This document shows, one piece after another, positions 34,901-45,700 of a stretch of DNA of 64,000 nucleotides. The stretch spans positions 94,263,675 to 94,327,674 of the forward strand of contig NC_080683.1 of NCBI RefSeq assembly GCF_030445035.2, read 5' to 3'. Origin of the DNA: Dasypus novemcinctus (lineage: Eukaryota; Chordata; Mammalia; Cingulata; Dasypodidae). Made by a program: the position numbers and the translations under genes. Under the pieces are notes generated by a model, which was given only the letters and a program-made list of their open reading frames with translations, had not been told where the DNA came from and ran no database searches. The number at the start of each line of letters is the position of its first letter. Position 1 is the first letter of the stretch.

Positions 34901-37830
34901 ACTGCATGATGTCTCTAAGGCATAGTTAAACCTTATTTACTTATGCCGTCAGGAAATTGCTTTAAAAATTAGACACAATAACCAAAGGAATTAAAGATGA
35001 GCAATGCCAGAACAGCAGTCAGTGCAAAAAATTCTTCCATGCATGCCAAGAGAAACTTCCTATGAGTGAGTTTCTAAGAAGCTGTTTTAAGAACGCTTGA
35101 AGCATGTGACAGGACGTCATACTCAGATGGATATCTTCACCTTCTGTCTGTTATTGCTGTGGTCTGCTTTTAATCCCCTTAGCATCCTGCTGAAACGAAG
35201 CGTGTAAACAGAAGTTTGGGAATGGATCAACACCAATACTGTCAAATATCTAAGCCAACAGTTTAAATCCTTCAGTCTACTTCTACCTTCTCAATCTGCA
35301 AACTCCTCTATGTCCTTGTATCTTACCAAAGGAACTGCACAGATCACTTATTTTCTAGGCTGATATCTTCAGACCCCGTTTCTTTAAAGAAAAAATAAAA
35401 TTTCCTGCTATGGTCAGCAATTAAAGATGCAATTAGAAGAACTTTTCCAGGCAAAGTGGAGCTGAAAAACAAGTTTTCTCCATTAAGAAATAATTGATAT
35501 ATCCTCTCTGATGTCTCTCATTTTACCCAAGTAAATATCAGAGAATATGAATTTTCTTCTACTTTTCCCCCTTTGGTTAAAATATGACAAGTCAAAATAT
35601 TAGGTACACCTCTACTTCAATTCTCCCTTGTCTGTTATCATAACATACTTGTATGTTATCATTTTCAATTATTTGGATCTTATGAATTTAAATTATCTAA
35701 TATAGTTTTATACTAACCATGTCATAAAGACTTATTAGAAAGAAATCCTTTCAGAAAGGTGAATACAGTGTTAAATATATGTCTCAATCTTAGAACTGGA
35801 AATGAATGTCAATGAATTAAGAGAAAACTCAATTCATAAAATTATGATTATTTCACCTGGGCTAAAACTTACTTATACATAATATATGAAAATAGAGTCT
35901 TAAAAATATGGAGAAAAAGGTTAATGTTTTTTAAAAATAACTTTCAAATTCAAAAAATTAAAATAATAGTTAAAAGCAGCTCAACACGTTATGAAAACAT
36001 CACCCTTGAAAAGTTCTGTTCCTGCACTTTTATCTCATCTAATTCAAACTACTAACTCAATAGTTCCTCTAGTGTTCAGAAAGATACACAGATGAACACA
36101 GATTAGTTAAACGACATAGTCAAGGTATCTTTATTAATGAAAAAAAAGAAGAGAAAAAAATGCTTGATCATATTTATATCTCACAAAACCAAACCCTTTA
36201 TTGTTTGGTTTGTTTGTTTGTTTAATGTTTAGCATTAAAATTGGAAATCCTTCACTTAGCTTTTCAGTGAGGTTTCAGAGCACAGAAATTTCTCTTTTTT
36301 CCCTTTGTTTCCTTAAAATAAAATTACCATTCTGACTCTCCATTACTACAGTATTGCTAATAATACACAGTGCCTGGAAAAGCTGGCTTTTGCAGAAATG
36401 TTTTCAACTAATACTATTAGTAGCTTGAATCACAAAATCTGGTTAGTGCTCTCCTAATTTCGAACACATCTCTCTCAGTAAAACATCTCTGCTCAGGCAA
36501 GGATGGGTTTGGGGGGGGCAGGGGATTCTATGAGATTACCATCACAATCATTCCCTTCGGTTGGCTGAATAAGGCAGTACACAATTTAGGATAAACAGAA
36601 AAATGTCAATACTCATGACATAAATAAATCATGGATGGGGGAGACCCTGGACTGGGTATTCATGTGTCCTTCTTTTAAATCTGCCTCTTTGCAAATGTGA
36701 TGAGGCAAGTGGACAGAAAAACTCAGAAGGTAATGAAGCCAGTTAGAGAGAGAGAGAGAGAAATTCTTCTGAAAAGAGAACAAAGTCTTACAATGCTATT
36801 TTGAAACAAGCACTCATTCAAAAGTAATTTAGCTTCATTTATTAGCTTTGATGTTTTCACAGTTCTAGGTATTGCCAGAATTGTGGACTTGAACTAGAAA
36901 TTTGAAAAGGAAATTTGGTGGTATTAACTTTATTTTTCATGTAGTAAACTCCTTCCTAGGAGCTCAATAAATGACCATGAGTCTATCATAAAGTGGAATT
37001 CATTTCTCAAAAAAAGTTCGGGTGTTTTCTCTGCCCAGGTAGGAAGCTAAACGTGGTTAGGCGCAATTAGCTGCAATTGGTCAGAGTCCCTCTCTCTGAG
37101 GCGTTGGTTCGTCCCTCCGTGGGACCCAAGTTCCTGCACATCTCATTGTTTGGTTTGCAGTCTCTAAGATAAATGGGGAAGAGGAAAGAGGCAGGAAGGA
37201 AGAGAGGAAGGGAGAAAGAGACTCTTGACCGTTCCCCAGCTTCCTCCTTCAGCCTGTAGCCCATTGTCGAGGCTCTTTAACCACGGTTTAGTTTAGCTGT
37301 GTGTTGCTTTCTGCCTCAGAAGTAGAAACAAGAAGCCATCTCATTAGAATGAGAAATACCACCCTCGTGTGAATGACAGCTTTCCAGACAGAAAAGATTG
37401 AACGTGCCCCGATATTTCGGGCGAATTTTATTCGAATTTTATTTTTTTCGAGCTGTTTGTTCTTCTTCCCTCTCTTGGGACTCGAGGACGGGGAAGGTTT
37501 TCCTTCCTAATTCATGACTGACGATCACTGGCCCAATTCCTTATGTTCCTTCTTTAAACTCCTGAGCACCTACTAACTTCACTTTCCTTCACCAAGCTTT
37601 TTTTCACACCTGCTGAAGAGGAGGTGGGGAAATGTGAAGAGAAAGCAGCTTCAGACAACTAAAATCACGTTTCTCTTCATTTTCCTCATTCAAAACGTGA
37701 GAAATCGCTGGCTTTTCGAAAATAAGTAACATTTTGCTGGGCCTTTCTGAATTCAGAGAGATTCTCGTTATTTCTCCTGCATTTGTGAAAAAACAACTGA
37801 AGTTCTCCTTGTCCCATAGCCAAAGCAAAT
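34901..37830. other. Upstream flank of VGLL2, no gene seen
   Basis: About 3 kb with little recognisable repeat apart from a (GTTT)n stretch near 36205 and a (GA)n run near 36748. 34950-35400 has single-copy texture and could hold a distal regulatory element of VGLL2, but this rests on position and absence of repeats only. Confidence 0.35.
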
Positions 37831-37834
37831 AAAA

Positions 37835-38480
37835 AATGTCAAGCTGAGCGGGTCCCGGGGTTGGGGTGGCTCTTGGGAGGGAGGCGAGGGCGAGAGCCCT
37901 GCTTGCGGGCCCTAAGATTCCGCCCTTCTCTCCCGCAGCTTTTCCCACGCGTCCTAGACAGCCACCTGCCACGTGCCCAGGCGGGGTCACGTCCTGGGGA
38001 AGGACGCTGGGGAAGGGGATGGACGGTCCCACCCGGGGATGCCCCAGGCGGGAGGAGGTCAAAGTAGAACTGCCTTGCGCGAGAGGAAACCGCAGCAGAA
38101 TCTCTGGGTGCAAGGATGGATGGGCAGCGGAGGAGGCCCCGCTAGCTGCGTCGGCTGGTTCCCGTCTGGGCTCCGCGTACACCCAGCTGTGCGCGGTCCT
38201 CTGGCCCGACGGGGACGTGCGGGCCGAGGCCAGCCCAGACCCAGGCACCGGGCGGGGCGGGGACCAGGGCCTGCACGCCCACCTGTATCCTGGGGGGCGG
38301 AACGTCATTCTCCGGGGGCCTGATCGCCCTTTTACCCCCAGAGGAAATGCTGGTAGCTGTTGCTCTCCCTCCTGGGGAAAAGCCCGGTGCGGGAGGTTTC
38401 GGAGGGGGTGGGAGGGGATACCCCGCTTCACTGTATGCCAGGAGGGGCGGGGGGATGCAGAAATAATCTGGTCGTTTAAA
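37835..38480. other. CpG-rich block upstream of VGLL2
   Basis: Sharp rise in GC and CpG content against the AT-rich flanks. It is separated from the main VGLL2 island by an AT-rich gap at 38480-38740. Likely part of the VGLL2 regulatory domain or a divergent promoter. Confidence 0.65.
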
Positions 38481-39969
38481 AAAAGTTTGCTTAAAATGTA
38501 ATTTACATTTTTCGTTAGAATAGACGGCATCTCGGTTAATTAGGGAAAGTCTCCCATCGCTCAGGACGGTTCGCCATTTAAAAATCGACTTGGGGACCTG
38601 GAGCCATTAACCATATAAATCGGGCAAAACCAAAAATTCAACTCCGAAACAATTTGGCTTAAAATACTAAGGTTAAAAACAACAACAAAAAGCCTCGTAT
38701 CTTGAAGGGTGCCTTGATTCACACCTCGTGGTTTAGAGCTTGAGATCGACGCCAGGCTTGTTAAACCCGGCGATAACCCGGGCCGCCGCCGTCAGCGCTC
38801 CGTGCTGCCCTCCTTCGGCCTGAGCTCCCCGCGCTTCCCGCATCTCCGCGTCCCCGAGTCTGGCCTCCACCCGCCAGCCTGTCCGGGACGCCCTTCCTGC
38901 CCCTGGCCTCGCCGTGGAGAGCTTGCCTCGGTTCATCCCTAGGTGCGAAGGCCCGAGCCGGCCCTCCGGCACCCCTCCTCCGGGAGGCAGGGGAGCACTG
39001 GGGCCTCTGCGGGAAGCAGCAGCGCTCCCCGGCTGCAGAGAGAACGGCGGGGCGCGCCCCCCAAGAGAGGGGCAGCCTCCTCCCCCTCTCCAGAAGGGGC
39101 AGGGGAAACCTCTTTCCTCCGCTATTTTACCAGCTGCTGTTTCACCAGCTGGAGAGGCACAGATGCCCTCTGTGACCTCCCTGCTGTTCCTCTGAAGCCT
39201 CCTCTTAGAGCCAACGAATTCCTGCGGCCCCTTTCCCCTCCCACCTCCACCGTTACCGAAACCTTACGGGATGCGGGCCGAGGAGACCGTGCGGGGGCAG
39301 CCGGGCGCCCCGGGCTGGGTACGGTCGCCCGCACTCCTCGAAAGCAACTCGCACGGGAAGGAGCCAGAGGCGGGGTGCCATCCACCCCGACGGTGCGGGC
39401 TGGGGTCGAGGAAATCAAAGGCGGGATCGGACTCTAAGGGGGCAGAGGGGAAATGCCCCAAAGAGCGGAGTAAGGTGCGGGCAGCCGGCCGCAGGAGGAC
39501 CGAGTCCAAGGGGAAGGCGAAGGCGTTGGGGCGCGGCAGCGGGTACTGAATTCCGCCCCGGGGGCCCCGCCGCGCCCGGAGGAGTCCCCGGACTCCAAGG
39601 ACCTCGCGTCCGCCACGATCCGGCCGCCCTCGGAGATTCCTGGGGACAGCGACGTGCCTCGGCGCCTATCGCCAAGGTCCGAGAGCAGAGACGCTATCCG
39701 CGCGCACACACCCTCACAGCGCAGGGTGGCGCCGGGACACCCCCGACACCTCTCCGCAAGTACCAAACTCTCTCCGGGTGTCGGAGCCCCCATCTCTCCC
39801 GTCTCTCCCCAACTCTCTCTCTCTCCCGTCCCTCTCTCTCTCCCATTTTAGCCTGGAAAATGCTTCCTCCTCGCCGCTCCCGGCCGCGCAGTCGGCGGCG
39901 CGCGGGTAACTGACGCGGCGCCGGGGAGCGCAGGGACACCCCGGCGACCCCGGGGCCCGCGCCTCGCTC

Positions 39970-40090
39970 GCGATTGGCGCCCGGTCCCGCTCCGCCCCAC
40001 CGCGCGCTCCCTCCCCCCGCGGGCCCCGCGTGGCGTCAGCACGCCCGTCGCCGTGGGCTTTAAATGTCCACTAGCGGTAGCCCGGGCGCT
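39970..40090 (+). promoter_or_regulatory. VGLL2: Probable VGLL2 core promoter
   Basis: An inverted CCAAT box (ATTGG, 39973-39977), a CGTCA motif near 40034 and a TATA-like TTTAAAT (40059-40065) line up upstream of the start codon. If TTTAAAT acts as TATA, transcription would start at about 40090, giving a 5' UTR of about 190 bases. The start site is inferred, not seen. Confidence 0.5.
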
Positions 40091-40178
40091 TCTGTCCCGA
40101 GCGCGGCCGGGGCTGGACTTGCCCGGGGGGAGTGAGCGAGCGGGACCCCGAGCCGCGCTGCTCCTCGCTCCGCAGCCG

Positions 40179-40286
40179 ATGACTCGGGAGCTCGGCCCCC
40201 AGCGCCGCCCCGGCAGCCGCCCCGCGCTCCGCCGAGCGGGAGTTGATGAGCAGACACCTCGCCGTCTCCGCTGCGGGGAGCCATGA
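40179..40286 (+). CDS. Upstream ORF 1 in VGLL2 leader
   Basis: A 35-codon frame starting ATGACTCGGGAG in a weak context (C at -3). Its TGA stop (40284-40286) overlaps the VGLL2 start codon (ATG at 40283-40285) as ATGA. Such an arrangement can lower main-frame translation or allow re-initiation. Real only if transcription starts upstream of 40179. No evidence of peptide function. Confidence 0.3.
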   Translation: MTRELGPQRRPGSRPALRRAGVDEQTPRRLRCGEP

Positions 40287-42738
40287 GCTGTCTGGATGTT
40301 ATGTACCAAGTTTATGGTCCTCCGCAGCCTTACTTCGCCGCCGCCTACACCCCCTACCACCAGGTAGGTGTCCGCTCGGGGTCGGAGCCTCGGGGACCGC
40401 TGGCGCGTCCCCCGCCTCTCCAGTGCCTGCTGTAACCGTGAGGTCCGCGGCGCTGCCTGGATGCGGGTTTGCCCGCGCTGCCACCGGGTTGGTTGTGCAA
40501 TTCGCTAACGCCCTTACCTCGCCGGTTTGCCTCTTAGAAGGCAGTTTAACCTCCTAATGCGTGCCCGGGTCTTCCCGGGAATAATCCGACGAGGCTGGCG
40601 CGGGAGGGATTTTCTTCTGAGAGTCCATCGGACTCCAGGTTTTTCCGAGTCCGGTGGCCGTGCGGGGAGATGGGGCAAATCCCACGCAGGGAAAAACCAA
40701 ACGTTGTTCTTAGCGATGAGACTGACAATAAAACAAAAGTAAAGACCAGTCTCTAAATTTGGACTGAGATGCAAAGAGCCGCGTTTTCATCCCTGCAAAG
40801 TTATCCAAGAAATATTTTCTTTTGTTTCAATGCTCCGGCGATTAGGCCAATTAACTCCACAATCATCAAATTCGTTCCAAAGAGCACGGGGCGGAATGCA
40901 TTGGTTTGGTGATCTTAGTCTTGGAAAGTTCTCGGGAATATTATTGGGATGTGACTGACCTGCCAGAGGCGAGCTTTATGGATAATACTTCCCCATTCTC
41001 GATCCTGAGTAGCCCTGCCTCCAACAAACCCAATTTTAAGAGGACCACTTAACTCCAGTTCTGCAAACTCTTTCACGTTTTGTTTAATCCTGCGAATTTC
41101 TCTTTTCTCCGGGCAGTGTTTGGTCTAGCAGCTTTTCTTTCCATTCCTCAGCTGATGTAGCAGAAACTCAGAACAGTAGACCAGAAAAAGAACAAATCAC
41201 ACGCACCGGGAGCAGGCGGTAGGGGTGGGATCGGCTGGGACGTGACGGCCTGAACTCCTGCATTGGAGATATTGAAAGACACACCCAAAGTTGAAGTCCA
41301 TACTTTCATCAATTTTGCTTTCAAATTCTGAATGTCTACTAGGAAGTTTTCTCATGAATTAATGATGGAAGGGGAAGTGCTTTGGGCTTTGTTCCCTTCC
41401 CCTCCTCCCTTTTAAACTTTCCAACATGGATTTTAGTCTCCATGTTAATTTTAGGAATCACGAGAGCCCCTCCTTGTAAGCCAAGTGGGAAGCTGGCACT
41501 TAGGAAGTGGTGGTATTACAATCACTCCAGGGTTTTAGCTCCTGCCTCTGAGATGAGCTCCATCCCAGGCCAGGGAGATAGGTTGGTTTTCTGTTTGTAT
41601 GGTCCTTTCTCCTCCCTGACGCTGGCCCCATCTATTGCATTCAGATCTCAGTTCTTAAGTAGGACCCCGTCACCTTCAAGACCACCCTGCCTACCTTGCT
41701 TATATCTAGGAAAATGTTCTCAGCAGCTACAATTGGTTTTAAAATTACCCTCTGACACTGACCCAACCTCACAGCCAGGATCTTAAACTTCGTCCTTCTG
41801 CTCCTTTTTTACTTCTTGTTTCCTCAATATGTGTGGACAGTGGTAAGGGTAGAAATGTTCACAGTCCTCTGGTTTTTCCTTACTTAAAATAATCTTTTTA
41901 AAAAACAAAAACCGAGGCACATTTTCAGATGGTCCCTTTATGGATGAACAAAGGCCAGCTCGCATTTATTAAAAATGAATCTCATTTCTCCAGTCACAAA
42001 ATGATCCCACAGGACTCCTTCCGAAGTGACACTCCAAAGTTTTCTTGGGGCAGTTCTTAAATTCCCGGTTGCTTCGAACAGATTTTCTTTACCTGCTCCA
42101 TCATGAGGATGCTCAATCCTGAACCTTGTGCTTTCTCCTGGATTTCAGGCTCTCACTGCACGTGGGTGCCCCTCACCCTTGGGGCCTGATTTTAAAAACA
42201 CATCGACCCAAGTCCTGCTCTGCCATCAAACTCAACTCATACTCTGGCTGCTTAGGTATCAACGGGGACCTCGCGCAACTCTGCGAGAGAGGCACAGAGG
42301 ACCTGGCCTTGCTCGGCTGCAGCAGGTTGGGAGGCTGCTGACTGGTCCCGCCCATTCCTAGTTTCTGCGGAGAGCACAAACCTTAGGCGCAGATGCGGAG
42401 CTCTCCGTGGATACCTTGGGCATCAGGATGAGGGAGCGCAGTCTGACCAGCTCTTTTTAAACTGACCTCCACTCTTTGTCTCTCTCTGAGCAGAAGCTAG
42501 CCTACTACTCCAAAATGCAGGAAGCCCAGGAGTGCAACGCCAGCCCCACCAGCAGCGGCAGCTCCTCGTTTTCCAGTCAAACCCCGGCCAGCATAAAAGA
42601 GGAGGAAAGCAGCCCGGAAAAAGAGCGGCCGCCAGAGGCGGAGTACATCAACTCCCGCTGCGTCCTGTTCACCTACTTCCAGGGGGACATCAGCTCCGTA
42701 GTGGACGAGCACTTCAGCAGGGCCCTGAGTCAACCTAG
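40246..42738 (+). CDS. Overlapping alternative frame across VGLL2 exons 1-2
   Basis: Starts at ATG 40246-40248, runs through exon 1 to 40363 (118 nt), splices with the VGLL2 intron 1 junction and continues 42494-42738 (245 nt) to TAG. The spliced frame is 363 nt, 120 codons plus stop, in the +1 frame relative to VGLL2. Start context is weak (T at -3). The predicted peptide is basic, Arg- and Gln-rich, with no known domain. It may be a regulatory uORF, a dual-coding frame, or a GC-driven accident. Confidence 0.3.
40283..40363 (+). CDS. VGLL2: VGLL2 coding exon 1
   Basis: 27 codons, MSCLDVMYQV to TPYHQ, ending in a strong donor CAG|GTAGGT in phase 0. The sequence matches the N-terminus of mammalian VGLL2 as I know it. 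Confidence 0.96.
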
Positions 42739-45700
42739 CAGCTACTCTCCCAGCTGTACCAGCAGCAAAGCGCCGAGGAGCTCCGGGCCCTGGAGGGGTG
42801 AGTATGCGGCCCCGAAGGCTCTCTGTCTGGGGTTCACCTACTGGGGCCCAAGGAGACACGGAAAGAATACTAGGTGTCAGAAAAGGTATGAAGAGGGGCA
42901 TTTGGGGACCTTAAGGGAAAGAAAGGTAGATCAGTGGCCCGGACCGAAACGCTTACCTTGGATTTGGGAGATCTGAGTTCACTCGTTGGCTTCACCACTT
43001 TCAAGCAATATGACCCTGGACAAGTCTCTTAACCTCTTCGAGGTCACTCTACTTACTGGTTTCTAAAATTAGACTGCTTGCCTCTGTAGTTATTCCTGCG
43101 GTTGCCATAAGAACTCAAATATAACAATGTATATATTTGTACTGTGGAATTGTGAGGTTGGCAACACCCTCCCAAACAGAGAGAAAAATCGTTTACCATC
43201 AACCTGTATACAGGGCACATTTCTAACATCGGAAAAATATGCCCAGAGGGGAAACCCCTATACCAGAAACTCCTGGAGAACCTTCTCTAAAACCTACCTC
43301 TGCCTTTTGCCAGATTCCAATTACTAGAGAAAACTTGAAGCATAGTTTTGGTTTTTTTTCCCAATAAGGTAAAGTAGCAAGGAAACAAAAATTTAGGTAC
43401 AGCCAAAACACCTCTAAGGATTTTTCCAAAACATGTCCTTTATTTTTCTACCCCTTTCCACAAAGCACACCTTTATGGAACCCTGGGGCAATGACTTACT
43501 GGACGATCAACAAAATCTGCCTTCTATTCGGAAGCCAAATCTCAACCTCCCTCTATTAACAAGACAGGAGTGGAGATCATTATTTGGGGGAACTTCCTCA
43601 TTCACCTCCGAGTTTTTGGTATGAAATGCTGAGAAATGAGAACTTTACTGTAAAAAAAATAAAGTATTACATGTCGGGAGGAGATGATGCCTCACCCCCT
43701 TTTTTATTTTGGCAGTTTGCACAAACCTTGCCTAGGCAAGATGCAAAAACATTAGTTTTGAACCCAGAATGCTCTTTTTTTAAGTCTCCAGTTGCCTAAA
43801 CATTTTAAACAAGATTGTTCACGCCTTAGAATGCACTTTTCAAAGCATTTTAAATTCTCTAGTATATAGGGCACAAGCCTTCCCATAGCAGGTGCTCAAA
43901 GTTCCTTGAATTAAATGTCTTTTTTTCTCTCCCTCCCCCCTAAAGGCAACAAATTCCACCTACACGCTGTTCTCTTACAAGATTACCAGGCACTAAGGGT
44001 CAACACTGATACTGACCAGAATAATAACTCCTGGCGATCCAGGAATTTCTGAAAAATTTTTATTAAAACAACATAAAAATCCTTTCATGCCTCTCTGTGA
44101 AAATAATACAGTTTTGCCCTTTTAATATGTCTATCCTTATTGCTTGAGTTCTTGGGGGGAAAGTTGGAAAGAAGGTTTCTAGAAAGGGGGCTAATAATAG
44201 CAAGACTTCGAAACATGCCAATGGACTTCCAGTCTATCAGAGGCCCTGGAGGGGCGCGTTTTCTGGAGCAAGGGAAGCTGAAACGCGAGAGGGGGCAGTG
44301 AGATCACTAGGAGGCCGACCAAGAGGTGGGAAGAGGCACCTTCAGCTTGGGGAGCGGTTGCGGGCTGGGAAAAAGAAGGGCGCTGAGGCCGCTGAGGCCG
44401 CTGAGCCGGGGTAGGGGATGCTCCCGGCGCCCCCTGGGCCGGCGTGAGGGCGCTCTCGCCGCTTTCCCCCTCCCTGCCCAGCCCCGGGTTTCCGCACTGA
44501 GGGCGGGTCTGCAGAATCCGAGGAAGCGGGCCATCCCCTCCGCGGACGGTGACCGAGGGCTCCTCTCGCTCTCTCCTCTCCGCGGCCTGCAGACGGCTCC
44601 TTCCCCATGAGCCAGCGCAGCTTCCCGGCCTCCTTCTGGAACAGCGCGTACCCGGCGCCGGTGGCCGCGCCGCTGGGCAGCCCGCTGGCCACCGCGCACT
44701 CGGAGCTGCCTTTCGCCGCCGCCGACCCCTATTCGCCGGCCGCACTGCACAGCCACCTGCACCAGGGCGCCGCCGAGCCGTGGCCGCACGCGCACCCGCA
44801 CCACGCGCACCCGCACCACCCCTACGCGCTGGGCGGCGCCCTCGGCGCCCAGGCCACCTCCTATCCGCGGCCTGCCGCCGTGCACGAGGTCTACGCGCCG
44901 CACTTCGACCCGCGCTACGCGCCGCTGCTGATGCCCGCCGCCGCGGGTCGCCCCGGCCGCCTCGCGCCCGCCCCGCAGCCCGCGCCCCGCAGCCCGCCCT
45001 GCGAGCTCTCGGCCAAGGGCGAGCCTGCCGGCGCCGCGTGGGCCGCGCCCGGGGGCCCCTTCACAAGTCCCGCAGGGGACGTGGCCCCGGGCCTGGGCCT
45101 CAGCGTCGACTCAGGTAAGCGAAGGAGGGAGCCCGCCCCCTCGGGACCCCCCCTGCCCTATACCCGACCCTCTTAGTGTTCTTTGGAGACCCTCGCACTC
45201 TGTGGCCCGAGGGTCCGCCTGGCGGAATTGTGTTTCAGCAAATAGATGAGTTTGTGCCTTGCGTGTGGGCAGGGCAAGTAAGATCCTGGCAGGCCTGGCT
45301 GTTAGGTACTGTGGAGGTTTTTGGTTTTTTGTGTTCTTTTTTCCATCAAATATGGGACAGGGTTCTAGCTCTGCGCTGTTCAGTACTGTAGCCACTAGCC
45401 AGAGGTGGCTATTGAGCACTTGAAATGTGACTAGATCGAATTGAGATGTGCTGTTTAAGTGTATAATACTAACTGATTTAAAACACTTGGTACAAAAAAG
45501 AATGCACATTTTATCTCATTCGCATTTTTCTGTTGACTGCATGTTGAAATATATTCAGTTTACAGAATATCTGATACATTGGATCAAATAAAAATGTTAT
45601 AAAAATTGATTTCACCTGTTTCTTTTCTATTTCGTTTCAATGTCGCTGCTAGAAAAATGAAATATACTTGTGGCTCCCATTGTATTTCTGAAGGACAGCG

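Larger units (their letters stand above)
38745..40520. other. CpG island covering VGLL2 promoter and exon 1
   Basis: Dense CpG and GC over about 1.8 kb, ending a short way into intron 1. A CT-rich stretch lies at 39811-39846. Islands of this kind at the 5' end of developmental transcription co-factor genes are usual. Confidence 0.8.

Noticed and set aside
38608-38620. TATA-like ATATAAAT as an alternative VGLL2 promoter
   Set aside because: It is an isolated AT-rich motif 1.7 kb upstream with no other support.
39848-40360. 170-codon minus frame over the VGLL2 promoter
   Set aside because: R/G/P-rich chance frame in a CpG island.
44307-44903. Long minus-strand frame opposite VGLL2 exon 3
   Set aside because: GC-rich DNA lacks stops in every frame. 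The plus strand is clearly VGLL2.
44549-45118. 189-codon plus frame out of phase with VGLL2 in exon 3
   Set aside because: Made almost entirely of R, A and P, as expected from shifting a GC-rich coding exon. It starts in the intron.
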